A stretch of 46,805 nucleotides of DNA from an uncultured Flavobacteriaceae bacterium (GCA_905182835.1 CAJJDI010000005.1:1-46805); one strand, 5' to 3'. Counted from the stretch's first letter, positions 1 through 9,624 are shown. Notes: generated by a model from the sequence alone, not told the origin. A program made the numbers and translations.

Positions 1-1
1 A

Positions 2-67
2 GGAATGTACTTAGTGAAAGTAACAATTGAAGGACAAAGTAAAACATCTAAATTAATTATTAGATAA
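2..67 (+). CDS. 3' end of a secreted protein with T9SS sorting tail (partial)
   Basis: Only the last 21 codons and a TAA stop are present; the gene begins outside the window. The translated tail reads GMYLVKVTIEGQSKTSKLIIR. This fits the final strand of a type A T9SS C-terminal sorting domain, which usually ends in a G-x-Y-x-V/I-K segment followed by a short basic KKIxIK-like tail. It is therefore probably a secreted or surface-anchored protein. What the rest of it does cannot be told from here. A strong hairpin terminator follows 18 bases after the stop. Confidence 0.6.
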   Translation, partial: GMYLVKVTIEGQSKTSKLIIR

Positions 68-84
68 GTTAAACTTTAACTAAT

Positions 85-121
85 AAAAAAGCCGCTCTAT
101 TTATTTAGAGCGGCTTTTTTT
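85..121 (+). terminator. Rho-independent terminator
   Basis: A perfect 9-bp GC-rich stem (91-99 pairing with 106-114, core GCCGCTCTA) is extended by an A6 run pairing with the T run after it. A U-rich tract follows at once. It ends the partial gene at the left edge. Because the A run precedes the stem it could also work for minus-strand transcripts coming from the amylase gene. Confidence 0.9.
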
Positions 122-438
122 ATTTAAAATAAGATTATAACTACACAAATTATAGTCTTAATCTTCTCTGTTGATTTAACTGCTTACGATTTCTTGTAAG
201 TAAGTTTAATATAGTAATCCAATATATTGAAAAGTGTACTACTTCGCAAATGACAAATAGTTAAATAAAGTCAGGTGAAAAATCTATGTCTATAAATTAA
301 AGAATAAATTGGAGTATTAATACGAGAATCTAATCGATATTATAAATTTGTAGTATGATGGGTATTAGAGGGCTTTCTTTAACGTATACTAATTAACGTA
401 ATCGTATTAATTGAGTACTTACCAGCTGAATAAACGAA
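122..438. other. Gene-free spacer between convergent genes
   Basis: About 317 AT-rich bases lie between the left terminator and the 3' end of the minus-strand amylase gene. I found no open frame with convincing protein-like content, no RNA gene and no clear second hairpin in it. Confidence 0.5.
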
Positions 439-3297
439 CTATTTTATTATTATTTTCTTAGTGTAGGATGAGTTATTTAGAGTTTTAAATTTCACCAAAT
501 ACATCCCGCTTTCTAGTAATGAAATATTTACAGACGTATGTTGTCTTGTAAGTCCTTTATAATTCTTGATTAATTTACCAGACAAATCATATACTTCTAT
601 ATCTATAACATCTTGGTTAATATGAAAATATTGATCTGATGGAGATGGGTATATTTTTATTTCTCTTTCTCCAATTATATCTGATGTTGATAATGATTCT
701 GCTGGTTGATTACCTAGTATTATATATTGACCTGGCTCTAACTCTATAGATTCTGATGTATTATTGATTGTAAAGACTGTGTCGCCAGTATTGTCCATAA
801 GGTCATACCATTGACCTGTATATGGAAAATTAGGATTTATGGATTTGTTAGTTAAATCAAAATTTGATAAAATCACTATATTTTTTAGTTGATCATCTTC
901 TAATTGATTGTTCCATATGTAAACAATAGGGTTAAGGCTACCAGAGCTAATGCTATAATCTCCTTCAAAGACATCTTCATTAATCTTTAGTTCATTAATC
1001 CTAGACCAACTATTATAAATACTGTTTCTATTCTGGTTTTCTAACCAACCTTCTGCCCATTGTGGTTGAGGTTTTGTAGATAGTTTACAATCTGGATTAT
1101 TTACACTACCATCTTCACATGTAAATATGGAGTTATTCATTCCTAACTCCCCAAAATGCCAAATCATTTTTGGGCCAGGAATAGTTAGACTTATTGCGCC
1201 TATTGCCTCCATGCGTTCTAGTGAAGTGTTAAGGTCTGTAACATTATATGATCCATTGCTAGTCCCAAATTGAGTACTGTTGTACATTAATCTTTCCTCG
1301 TCATGACTCTCAAAGTATCCAACTAATCTTTTTTCTGTAAATCCATGACTTTCATGCCCCATTCTATTAATACTACTACCAGAGCTATATCCCATGATTA
1401 GCTGACTATAAGAACTATTTACATTTCCCCATAACATAATTCCTTTTCCCTCATCTATTCTATGATTAGCCCACTCTTGTTCTTCTGAATCCCAGCCTAA
1501 GTGCTCAAAAATCACATAATGATTTGGGTCTAGTGACCATGAGTAGTCAGCATACGATTTTAAAATATCTACTCTATCTTGTTGATATGAATTTGTACAA
1601 TCATAATCCGAAGAGCTACAGTTCTGAGTAAACCCTTTAGTTAAATCCCATCTGAATCCATCAATTTTAAAATTTTCAACCCAATGGCTAATTACTCTAT
1701 TAGTATAATATTGGGTAACACCACTTTGATGATTAAAATCATTTCCATAAGCATAGCTGTGTGTTGCTTCTTCATTAAAATAAGGATTTTCAGAACTAGG
1801 AGAACCCCATCCATTTTCATCGCTATCATTCATCCACATTCTAACTAAAGGACTTCTGTCATAAACGTGATTTAAAACCAAGTCTAAAATAACTGCAATT
1901 CCATTTTGATGGCATAGATCAATAAATTCTTTTAATTTCTCTTCTGGACCATAAAATTTATCAGCAGCTAAATGAAACTCGGTATTATAGCCCCAGCTTT
2001 CATTACCACCAAACTCCATTACAGGAAGGAGTTCTATAGCGTTTATATTCAAATTTTTGAAATAATCAATTTTATTTATCAGATTTTGATAAGTTCTATC
2101 GCTGTCAAAATCTCTTAGTAAAACTTCGTAAATAATTAAATCTTCTTTTTTTGGTTTCTCAAACTCTTCTACTTGCCAATTATATTGTTCTTGTCCAGTT
2201 TTTAAGACCGTTACTTCTCTTTCTTGTCCCTCAGGATATTCAGGCATGTTAGGGTAAGAGTTTTCAGTAATAAACGGATCATCGTATGGAGATAGTACTA
2301 GTGTTGAAAATGGATCTGCTGTTTTTACAATCTGAGGTGAATTACTTAGTGGGTTAAGGTCTCCAACTAAATATTGATAGGTATAATCCATTCCTGGGTT
2401 TAAATTATCTAATTCAATCCAATACTTATCAGAAGATGGATCTTTTTTCATTGAATAATCTGTATGAACCTCCCAATTATTGAAGCTACCAATTACATAA
2501 ACAAAGTCTTTAAATGGAGCATTAACCACTAGGGTTGCCTTGCTATTATCATTGTCATGATAATTTATACCGTCTTCTAAGGAATTTGGGATTGTTTCTT
2601 CATTTGTGTTTGAAACAATTATTTCAAAGTCTACACTTATTATGTTGTCTCCTTGGGTTACTACTAAGGAACAATTTTGGTTTGAGATTAAATTATTAAA
2701 CATATATCCGTTATAGTATTCTACACCTGTTTGAGAATCTGTCAGCTGATTGTTTACGTACAATTCATAGTTCGCTGGTCCTCCAGTATTATCTGCAAGT
2801 ATTTGTGCAGATCCACCATACTCTACAACTAAATATGAATTGTTTTCAGGGTTTATCATATTCACTTGAAAGGAGCCTATATTTAAGAAAAAGTCATTAC
2901 ACCCATTATCTTTAAATTCCTGTGAACCATTTTCATTTCTGAAGACTAGTCCAATTTTCGTGGAACTAGCAGCTTCTGAGCTATCTAAACCAAAATAAAC
3001 TTCAGGGATTATAGAGATGCTCCATGTTCCATCATTATTATCGTTCATTTCACCAACACCATCATCTTGACCCCAGTTGCCAACTACTGAATAACCCCAA
3101 GGCTCTTCATCAGTTCCTATACCAGAATGCATGTATATTTTACTAGGGTTATTAAACCCGTTACAATCGGTTTCATTACTATTACTATCAATTGTTATTG
3201 TAATACTTTCATTTACTTCAAATGGAGTAGGACTAACTGCTAACTGTGAATACCCAAGAGATGAAATAAAATAAAATAATATAAGTACCCTTTTCAT
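439..3297 (-). CDS. Secreted GH13 alpha-amylase with CBM48-like module and T9SS sorting tail
   Basis: A 952-residue endo-acting alpha-glucanase predicted to be exported by Sec and then the T9SS to the surface or medium. Residues 1-17 form a signal peptide ending SLGYSQ. Residues 20-240 hold beta-rich N-terminal domains I cannot name. Residues 255-335 look like a CBM48/E-set module (YVIGSFNNW). The GH13 barrel spans roughly 385-760: region I is LDLVLNH around 472-477, the nucleophile is D551 in DGFRWD, the acid/base is E598 in VIFEHLG, and the third acid is D666 in ESHDEER, so all three are present. Residues about 880-952 form a type A sorting domain (IKIYPSPS at its start, KKIIIK at its end). 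It lies downstream of the SusC-D-E genes on the same strand but behind a terminator, so it may have its own promoter or rely on readthrough. It probably makes the first cuts in starch-like polymer outside the cell. Confidence 0.93.
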   Translation of the reverse strand: MKRVLILFYFISSLGYSQLAVSPTPFEVNESITITIDSNSNETDCNGFNNPSKIYMHSGIGTDEEPWGYSVVGNWGQDDGVGEMNDNNDGTWSISIIPEVYFGLDSSEAASSTKIGLVFRNENGSQEFKDNGCNDFFLNIGSFQVNMINPENNSYLVVEYGGSAQILADNTGGPANYELYVNNQLTDSQTGVEYYNGYMFNNLISNQNCSLVVTQGDNIISVDFEIIVSNTNEETIPNSLEDGINYHDNDNSKATLVVNAPFKDFVYVIGSFNNWEVHTDYSMKKDPSSDKYWIELDNLNPGMDYTYQYLVGDLNPLSNSPQIVKTADPFSTLVLSPYDDPFITENSYPNMPEYPEGQEREVTVLKTGQEQYNWQVEEFEKPKKEDLIIYEVLLRDFDSDRTYQNLINKIDYFKNLNINAIELLPVMEFGGNESWGYNTEFHLAADKFYGPEEKLKEFIDLCHQNGIAVILDLVLNHVYDRSPLVRMWMNDSDENGWGSPSSENPYFNEEATHSYAYGNDFNHQSGVTQYYTNRVISHWVENFKIDGFRWDLTKGFTQNCSSSDYDCTNSYQQDRVDILKSYADYSWSLDPNHYVIFEHLGWDSEEQEWANHRIDEGKGIMLWGNVNSSYSQLIMGYSSGSSINRMGHESHGFTEKRLVGYFESHDEERLMYNSTQFGTSNGSYNVTDLNTSLERMEAIGAISLTIPGPKMIWHFGELGMNNSIFTCEDGSVNNPDCKLSTKPQPQWAEGWLENQNRNSIYNSWSRINELKINEDVFEGDYSISSGSLNPIVYIWNNQLEDDQLKNIVILSNFDLTNKSINPNFPYTGQWYDLMDNTGDTVFTINNTSESIELEPGQYIILGNQPAESLSTSDIIGEREIKIYPSPSDQYFHINQDVIDIEVYDLSGKLIKNYKGLTRQHTSVNISLLESGMYLVKFKTLNNSSYTKKIIIK

Positions 3298-3340
3298 ATA
3301 ATTTAAATAAAAGATAAAGTTAAGCTAAGAATTAGTAATG

Positions 3341-3378
3341 AAAAAAAAAGATCCAGGTATATTCCTAGATCTTTTTTT
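3341..3378 (-). terminator. Terminator after the SusC-D-E operon
   Basis: An A run, AGATCCAGG, a 6-base loop, CCTAGATCT and a T run form a stem of about 8 bp (3350-3357 with 3364-3371), extended by A:T pairs. The single mismatch (3354 with 3367) is C-A on the plus strand but a G-U wobble on the minus strand. The hairpin therefore favours minus-strand transcripts, and it sits just past the SusE stop codon. Confidence 0.75.
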
Positions 3379-3397
3379 AAATAGTTTCAATTTAATA

Positions 3398-4711
3398 TTA
3401 CCACTGGTTGATAGATATTGTTGGAGGGGAAACAGAAAAGTTTAATGCTATATTGTAAGTACCTGCACTCACTGGAATATTTGCACCATTTAGTTCCATT
3501 GAACCATCATTGCCGTCATCTCCATAATTTACTCCCCAAGCATCATTTTGTCTAACTTTTATTTCACCATCATTTAACACAGCACCATTAATATAATAAT
3601 AACCTTCATTTATACCAAAGTCAGGTATAAATTTATCATTTGGACCATCCCATCCGTTAGCTGTTGCACTTCCAACTAACCCCCAAACATCCATAGGTTC
3701 CAAAGTATAAGTTAATGTGTTTAAGCTCATAGTTACAAGATAATGACCTGCAGAGACTACAATATTATCGCCTCCGATTTCTAAAGATCCGTCAGCACCT
3801 GAGTCTCCGTAATTTAATGTCCAATCATTATTAAACCTAAATTTAACCTCACCGTCATTAAGACTTACTACTGTTTTAAAATCATCTTGGTATGAATTAT
3901 AATATAATTTCATATCAGGACCATCCCATCCGTTTGTCGTTGCACTACCAACAAGTCCCCATGTGAATTCTTCCATGGACCATGTTAAGTTGTCAAAGTT
4001 AACTGTGATTTTATAATCACCAGCAGTAACAAGAATATTAGCACCATAAGGGTCTAAAGTACCATCATTACCATCATCACCCCAGTTATCAGCCCAGTCA
4101 TTATTGCTTCTAAACTTGATTTCCCCATTTTTCAATGAAACATATGCTACATACTCATTTTCAATATTTGTTTGATAAAAAGGAAGATCAGGGATGTTAG
4201 GGTTTCCCCAGCCTGCAGCAGTTGCTGAACCAACAACCCCAAGGTTAGTTGATAAATCTAATAAAGAAGAGAATGGTGTTACGTTTAGATTAACAGTATT
4301 TGAAAACATCTCTTGGTAGTCACTTAAGGTAACTTGTATTTTAAAACTTACCACAGATTCTTCATTAGGAGCTAAACCTAAAGACAGCATCTTAGCATTA
4401 AGTTCACCTACAGTAAAAGTTTTCTCTAAACTATTACCTACAGGAAGTACCTGAGGTGCGCTAAAATCACCATTGTTTATATCAATTAAAACTTTGTAAG
4501 ATGCAGCAGCGTCAAAGCCATAGTCTGGATCTGTCCAATTTGCAGTAAGAATCTCATTATCTTGACTGTCTTCTTCTAGAATAACACTCTCTAATGAAAG
4601 CATAAGTTCTGTATTTGCATTTGAATTAAGTTCAATATATTCAACTTCGTCACAAGAGAAATTGAATGTTAATAAACCTAATACAAATAAGAGTTTAAAT
4701 ATATTTTTCAT
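3398..4711 (-). CDS. susE: SusE-like outer-membrane starch-binding lipoprotein with three repeated modules
   Basis: A surface glycan-binding lipoprotein predicted to hold alpha-glucan near the SusC/SusD transporter. I start it at the ATG at 4711 (MKNIFKLLF...), 10 bases after the SusD stop. An in-frame ATG at 4735 would add 8 residues that look less like a signal peptide and would overlap susD. A lipobox ends in NFSC. A SusE N-terminal, Ig-like domain follows (about 130 residues). Then come three tandem modules of about 90 residues, located at 3968-4240, 3698-3961 and 3401-3688. Each carries the pattern WGLVGSAT-NGWDGP, then NDGEIKFR, NDW, NYGDDG, G-NI-V-AG-Y. These resemble the starch-binding repeats of Bacteroides SusE/SusF. 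A fourth copy of the module lies inside the upstream SusD. Confidence 0.88.
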   Translation of the reverse strand: MKNIFKLLFVLGLLTFNFSCDEVEYIELNSNANTELMLSLESVILEEDSQDNEILTANWTDPDYGFDAAASYKVLIDINNGDFSAPQVLPVGNSLEKTFTVGELNAKMLSLGLAPNEESVVSFKIQVTLSDYQEMFSNTVNLNVTPFSSLLDLSTNLGVVGSATAAGWGNPNIPDLPFYQTNIENEYVAYVSLKNGEIKFRSNNDWADNWGDDGNDGTLDPYGANILVTAGDYKITVNFDNLTWSMEEFTWGLVGSATTNGWDGPDMKLYYNSYQDDFKTVVSLNDGEVKFRFNNDWTLNYGDSGADGSLEIGGDNIVVSAGHYLVTMSLNTLTYTLEPMDVWGLVGSATANGWDGPNDKFIPDFGINEGYYYINGAVLNDGEIKVRQNDAWGVNYGDDGNDGSMELNGANIPVSAGTYNIALNFSVSPPTISINQW

Positions 4712-4721
4712 TTTAATTGTA

Positions 4722-6602
4722 TTAATAACCTTCATTTTGAGTAAGGTTAGGATTAACTGATATTACATTGCTAGGTAAAGGGAATAAGTTTCTATATGAA
4801 TCTACGCCAATTCCAGAAGGTTCATTGCCTTTGAAAGGCCATAAATAACTGTTTGAAGTAAAGTAATCATATCTAACTAAATCTGTTCTTCTTTGTCCTT
4901 CCCAGTATAATTCTTTAGATCTTTCATCTAATATAAAATCTAAACTTAAATCTGAGGTATTAATATTTCCAGAACTATTCCCAAATCCTCTTTCTCTTAG
5001 TTCATTTATTTTAGTAGCCGCTAAACCTAAATCACCATTACCACCTCTTAAGGTAGCTTCAGCATAATTTAAATAAATCTCAGCTAGTCTGATTAAAGGA
5101 ATATCAGTATCTGTATGGTTTCCAGAACTATCGCTACCAGAATTACCATTTACATCCACATTTTTAAATTTTGATACTGCATAACCATTTTCAAATGGAG
5201 GTATAGTTTCGATTTCTAAATTCTGACCATCGGAATGAAACATTCCTCTTTTATCAGCTGTGTATGCGTTTATTGTATATAAAGAGTTGTCTAAGTCTAG
5301 CTCTATGTAATATGTTCCAGCTGAAATAAGGATATTGTCTCCGCCTGGATCTAATGTTCCGTCCGAGTTGTTATCACCATAATTTTGACCCCAGTCTTCA
5401 TTAAATCTAAACTTCATTTCACCATCGTTTAAATCTGCATATATAGCATACTGGTTTGTTGCCGTTTGATACATTTCCATATCCGGACCATCCCATCCAT
5501 TTTGAGTAGCATTACCTACAAGCCCCCAATCGGATTGTGTACCTAATGAGTTATTTAATGCGTCAACATCTACAGCAAATTTGTTTACTAAATTTTTAGT
5601 AGTTCTCAAGCCTCCCCAGCCACCATTAACACCAAAATCTGTTGGATTCATACTTCCACCTATTGCTGCATGAACTAAGAATGTTGAACCTCCCCAAGTT
5701 TGAGATTGAAGTCCATCAAAGTTTAAGGCAAATATAAATTCATTCTGAGCTCCATTAGATCCGTTATCAGCTAGAAATAATTCATCATATGCTGTTCCGT
5801 TTCCGTTTCCGTCATTCGTGTTTATTGAGTAGGAAGAATTCATTACGTTTTCTGAATACATTACACATTCATTATACCTATTTTGTCCTGTCCACACCTC
5901 AGAATTTAGATACAGTCTTGAGAGTAGGGCATGAGCAGCGATATTATCTACTCTTCCATATTCATTTGATGTAGCTAATAAAGGCTCAATTTCTAATAAT
6001 TCTGTTTCTATAAAATTGAAAAGCTCCGTTTGATTACTTTGAGTTGGAAGCTCTGTAGATATTTCTGTAGTTAGTGGCACATTTCCATACAAATCTAGAA
6101 GGTTATAGTATGCGTATGCTCTCAGAAATCTTGCTTCAGCAATATAAATCTTTACTACATCTTCTTCTAAAGATGTAGCATTTGCTATAAATGAATTACA
6201 AAAGGAAACCTCTTGAGCTAATCTATAATACATAGCTTCTGTAAAATCATTACTACTTGACCAGTATAGCCCGTGTAGATCTGGTAACCCAGGATCACCC
6301 CATCCTACTACTGCATGATCAGTTGTTATTTCATTTAAATTAAATAACATTCTTGAAAATTGTGAAAACCCTTCATCAATATCTGAAATATCAGGACTTC
6401 CAGCAGGACCATTTTGACCTGTTAGAGCTAAACTTGCATACAGTTTTGCTAGAGCTCCTCTTGCTTCATTAGCGTTAGAGAAGACATCTTCTTCAGTAAA
6501 GCTATCTGGGTCCATAGGGGATTGGTCTAAATCACTATGGCATGATAAAATTAGACTAGATATACTGAATACAAAAATTAGTTTATTAAATATATTTTTC
6601 AT
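4722..6602 (-). CDS. susD: SusD-like lipoprotein with an inserted SusE/SusF-type binding module
   Basis: A surface glycan-binding lipoprotein that caps the SusC transporter and passes alpha-glucan oligosaccharides to it. The signal peptide ends in a lipobox with C21 (LILSC). Typical SusD features follow: SFTEEDVFSNANEARGALAKLYASLA, an alpha-helical TPR-like part (EARFLRAYAYYNLLDLYGNVPL), and the C-terminal IPLIRLAEIYLNYAEA and ILDERSKELYWEGQRRTDLVRY segments. At 626 residues it is about 90-100 longer than usual. The excess is residues about 358-447, which are a complete copy of the SusE module (WGLVGNAT-NGWDGPD, NDGEMKFRF, NYGD, GGDNI, AGTYY). The SusD fold resumes right after it at ADKRGMFHSDGQ. 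It starts 12 bases after the SusC stop and sits upstream of SusE in one operon. Confidence 0.93.
   Translation of the reverse strand: MKNIFNKLIFVFSISSLILSCHSDLDQSPMDPDSFTEEDVFSNANEARGALAKLYASLALTGQNGPAGSPDISDIDEGFSQFSRMLFNLNEITTDHAVVGWGDPGLPDLHGLYWSSSNDFTEAMYYRLAQEVSFCNSFIANATSLEEDVVKIYIAEARFLRAYAYYNLLDLYGNVPLTTEISTELPTQSNQTELFNFIETELLEIEPLLATSNEYGRVDNIAAHALLSRLYLNSEVWTGQNRYNECVMYSENVMNSSYSINTNDGNGNGTAYDELFLADNGSNGAQNEFIFALNFDGLQSQTWGGSTFLVHAAIGGSMNPTDFGVNGGWGGLRTTKNLVNKFAVDVDALNNSLGTQSDWGLVGNATQNGWDGPDMEMYQTATNQYAIYADLNDGEMKFRFNEDWGQNYGDNNSDGTLDPGGDNILISAGTYYIELDLDNSLYTINAYTADKRGMFHSDGQNLEIETIPPFENGYAVSKFKNVDVNGNSGSDSSGNHTDTDIPLIRLAEIYLNYAEATLRGGNGDLGLAATKINELRERGFGNSSGNINTSDLSLDFILDERSKELYWEGQRRTDLVRYDYFTSNSYLWPFKGNEPSGIGVDSYRNLFPLPSNVISVNPNLTQNEGY
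5262..5531 (-). other. SusE/SusF-type module embedded in SusD
   Basis: This stretch encodes SusD residues about 358-447. It aligns along its full length with the three modules of the neighbouring SusE-like protein; by eye about half the positions match the second SusE module. It is in frame, with no stop codon and SusD sequence on both sides, so it is a domain insertion and not a broken gene. Binding of alpha-glucan is inferred from the family and has not been shown. Confidence 0.82.
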
Positions 6603-6613
6603 TATTTCTATTT

Positions 6614-9526
6614 TTAAAAGTCAATATTAATACCAAAAACTCCAGTTCTTGGTCTTGGGTAAAAATTATTATCTATACCACCGTAAATTTCCGGATCTAT
6701 TCCATCATAATCAGTAAATGTTGCTACATTTTGTAATGAACCATATATTCTTAAGTTACACTCACCTAAAAAATCCGGGATAGTGTACCCTAAAGTTATA
6801 TTGTCTATTTTAAAGAATGATGCTTCTTGAATATAATGATCACTTAATAGCGAGTTCTCTGTAAAGTTTTGAAAACCAGTAGACAAATAATCACTATGAA
6901 TATTATTCAATATTTGAAAAGTATTCCAAGTTTCATTCAATACAGAATTTGAAGCTACATTATTGTAAGCGTAGTTTCCTACGCTAGCCCTTGCTGTAGC
7001 AGATAAATCCCAAGATTTCCATTTCATTGTTTCAGTGAAGCCCATTATTATATCAGCAAATGGATCTTCTTTTATATACCTATCATCATCATTTATAATA
7101 TCGTCACCATTTCTATCTACATACACTCCTTCGATTGGAATTCCATTATTATTATATACTTGTTGGTACACAAGAAAACTATAAGGAGACTCACCTTCTA
7201 TGTGAGTTTGTATATTGTTTCCAACACCTCCAGAAATACCACCAATAAATTGTTGATCTGGAAGTCTAGTTACTACATTGTCGTTAAATGCTATGTTAGC
7301 ATCTAAAGTATATTCGAATTCATCTGTTTTGATTATAGGAATATTAAAGGACAATTCGATCCCTCTGTTTTGCATATCACCAATATTCGCATCAATTCTA
7401 TTACCAAAGTTCGTAAATGGATCAACAAGTGTATATGCAATTAGGTCCTTTGTCGTTTTATTATAAACGTTAATTGAACCGTTTAATTTATTGTTAAACA
7501 TACTGTAGTCAATTCCAATATTTAAAGTTTCTCCAATTTCCCACCTTAAATCAGGATTGATCGGTTCTGGTCTATAGGTTTGGTAAAATGAATTTCCAAA
7601 TTGATAATAAGCTGTAGAAGTACTTCCTGTGTACCTTGTTAAGAATTTATAATCTCCTAACCCATTTACATTCCCTACTTCTCCGTAACCAACTCTTAGC
7701 TTTAGACTGTTAAAAATATTTCCTTTAAAAAAATCTTCTTTATGAATGTTCCAAGCTGCTGCTAATGAAGGGAAATACCCCCATCTATCATTCGGATTTA
7801 GCTTAGAAGAAGCATCAGCTCTTAATGTTGCTGTAAGAAGGTATTTACCGTCAAAATCATAGTTTAATCTTCCAAAGTATGATAATAACACATTTTTTGA
7901 TTTATCAATAAACTCAAAATCATTTCCATCTTCTTGAGCTTCGCTGTCAAAACTGTAATTATCAAATTCAAATGACTGGTAAGAATGGCCTAAAACAAAG
8001 CTTAAGTTATGATTTTCTTTAAATGAAGTATTGTATGTTAAATAAGCATCAAATAAATTATTTGTAGCTTCTTGCTCATACCTAGATAATGAACCATTCC
8101 AAGTTGGGTCAGAAGTTGGAATTAACTCTGAGGTTGCTGTAGAACCTACACTCTTAGATTGATCTATACCTACATTGATAGTCGCTGTTAAACCTTTAAT
8201 AAAGTTTAAATCGTAATCCAGCTTAAGATTACTTACAATTCTATCCACTTCAGATACATCATCAATCATGTTTAAAAGTGCTAATGGGTTTGTTGGAGCG
8301 CCAATTGCAGCTTGATTACCTGTAGCAGAATCAATCCATGAAAAATAGCCACCATATTGGGAGCCATTAAATACTGGTTTTGTAGGATCGAAACTTAACG
8401 CACTACCAATTGCACCTCTATTAGCAAATCTATTTTCAGTATTCATTAAACGAGTATTAAGCTCAATCTTTAATTTATCGTTAAGTAAATTAGGTCTTAA
8501 ACTTAAAGACGCATTAGTTCTTTTAAAGTTATCTCCCATTAGAATCCCTTCGTGATCACCTAAGCTAACTGAAGCTCTCATAGGTATGCCGTAAGCATTT
8601 CCAACAACGCTAAGTGAATTTTCCGTACCAGTTGCTCTGTTATAAATTTGATCTTGCCAATTCGTATTTGAACTACCTAATGCCGCGATAGCATCTATAT
8701 TCCCACCAGAAGTTATAAGTTCTGTGAATTCAGAAGCAGTTAGCACATCAACATGATTTTCAGCAGAATAAGTAGTCAATGAAGAACTATAATTATACTT
8801 GAACCCTGAATCTCTTCCTTTTTTAGTAGTAATTAAAATAACACCATTTGCACCTCGAGATCCGTAAATCGCAGTTGCTGAAGCATCTTTTAAAATCACC
8901 ATGCTTTCAATATCATTTGGACTAACCATATTAAGTGGGTTTCTAGATCCGCCAACACCACCATCATTTAAAGGAAGCCCGTCTAACACTATTAATGGAG
9001 AGTTCGTTAAGGATAATGAGCCTAACCCTCTTATTCTAATGCTTTGACCATCTCCAGGAGATCCACTTGAAGAAGTTACTGACACACCAGCAATTTTACC
9101 AGCAATTAATTGTTGAGGAGATAGAACAGGACCTTGGTTAAAGTCTTCAGATGTTACTAAATCCGCTGCACCCGTAAGATCTTCTTTTTTAACGCTACCA
9201 TATCCAATTACAACTATCTCATCAAGAGATGATGTATCTTCAATTAATACAATGTTTAGCGATGTTTGATCTCCAAGAGTTACTTGTTGAGTTTTATACC
9301 CTACATAAGAAAAAGATAGAATATCCCCTTTCTTAAGATTGATTGAGTAATTACCGTCAAAATCAGTAGCAGTGCCTGTATTAGAATCTTTGACCAATAC
9401 ATTGACTCCAGCTATTGGAGAGGAGGAGATTTCATCCGTTACAATTCCATTGATTGATGTTTGACCAAAAATAAATATTGGACATAATAACAATATCAAT
9501 AGAAAAGAATTTAAGTTAATTTTCAT
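6614..9526 (-). CDS. susC: SusC-like TonB-dependent outer-membrane transporter (alpha-glucan locus)
   Basis: A 970-residue outer-membrane beta-barrel that imports oligosaccharides using TonB energy. Residues 1-21 are a signal peptide ending IFIFGQ. Residues about 23-95 are a carboxypeptidase-regulatory-like beta domain (GIVTDE, DGNYSINL, SYVGYKTQ). A TonB-box-like stretch follows (LDEIVVIGYGSVKKEDLTGA). The plug domain contains GKIAGVSV, IRIRGLGSL, PLIVLDGLPL, ILKDASATAIYGSRGANGVI and ITTKKG. The rest is the barrel, with a conserved Asp-rich loop (RNGDDIINDDDR) and a final aromatic strand ending in GINIDF. It is the first gene of the minus-strand operon (susC, susD, susE) and is divergent from the LacI-type regulator. 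A length near 1,000 is normal for the family. Confidence 0.96.
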   Translation of the reverse strand: MKINLNSFLLILLLCPIFIFGQTSINGIVTDEISSSPIAGVNVLVKDSNTGTATDFDGNYSINLKKGDILSFSYVGYKTQQVTLGDQTSLNIVLIEDTSSLDEIVVIGYGSVKKEDLTGAADLVTSEDFNQGPVLSPQQLIAGKIAGVSVTSSSGSPGDGQSIRIRGLGSLSLTNSPLIVLDGLPLNDGGVGGSRNPLNMVSPNDIESMVILKDASATAIYGSRGANGVILITTKKGRDSGFKYNYSSSLTTYSAENHVDVLTASEFTELITSGGNIDAIAALGSSNTNWQDQIYNRATGTENSLSVVGNAYGIPMRASVSLGDHEGILMGDNFKRTNASLSLRPNLLNDKLKIELNTRLMNTENRFANRGAIGSALSFDPTKPVFNGSQYGGYFSWIDSATGNQAAIGAPTNPLALLNMIDDVSEVDRIVSNLKLDYDLNFIKGLTATINVGIDQSKSVGSTATSELIPTSDPTWNGSLSRYEQEATNNLFDAYLTYNTSFKENHNLSFVLGHSYQSFEFDNYSFDSEAQEDGNDFEFIDKSKNVLLSYFGRLNYDFDGKYLLTATLRADASSKLNPNDRWGYFPSLAAAWNIHKEDFFKGNIFNSLKLRVGYGEVGNVNGLGDYKFLTRYTGSTSTAYYQFGNSFYQTYRPEPINPDLRWEIGETLNIGIDYSMFNNKLNGSINVYNKTTKDLIAYTLVDPFTNFGNRIDANIGDMQNRGIELSFNIPIIKTDEFEYTLDANIAFNDNVVTRLPDQQFIGGISGGVGNNIQTHIEGESPYSFLVYQQVYNNNGIPIEGVYVDRNGDDIINDDDRYIKEDPFADIIMGFTETMKWKSWDLSATARASVGNYAYNNVASNSVLNETWNTFQILNNIHSDYLSTGFQNFTENSLLSDHYIQEASFFKIDNITLGYTIPDFLGECNLRIYGSLQNVATFTDYDGIDPEIYGGIDNNFYPRPRTGVFGINIDF

Positions 9527-9624
9527 ATTTATAAGATTAATTATTTAGTTGTATTTAATGTTGTAAGGTATTCTCTATGTTAAATTTATGCAAAATTTAT
9601 GTAAGTATTATCAGGTATCTTTTT

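Noticed and set aside
5789-5974. Plus-strand frame of 61 codons within susD
   Set aside because: It lies wholly antisense to a well-supported SusD gene and has no recognisable features.
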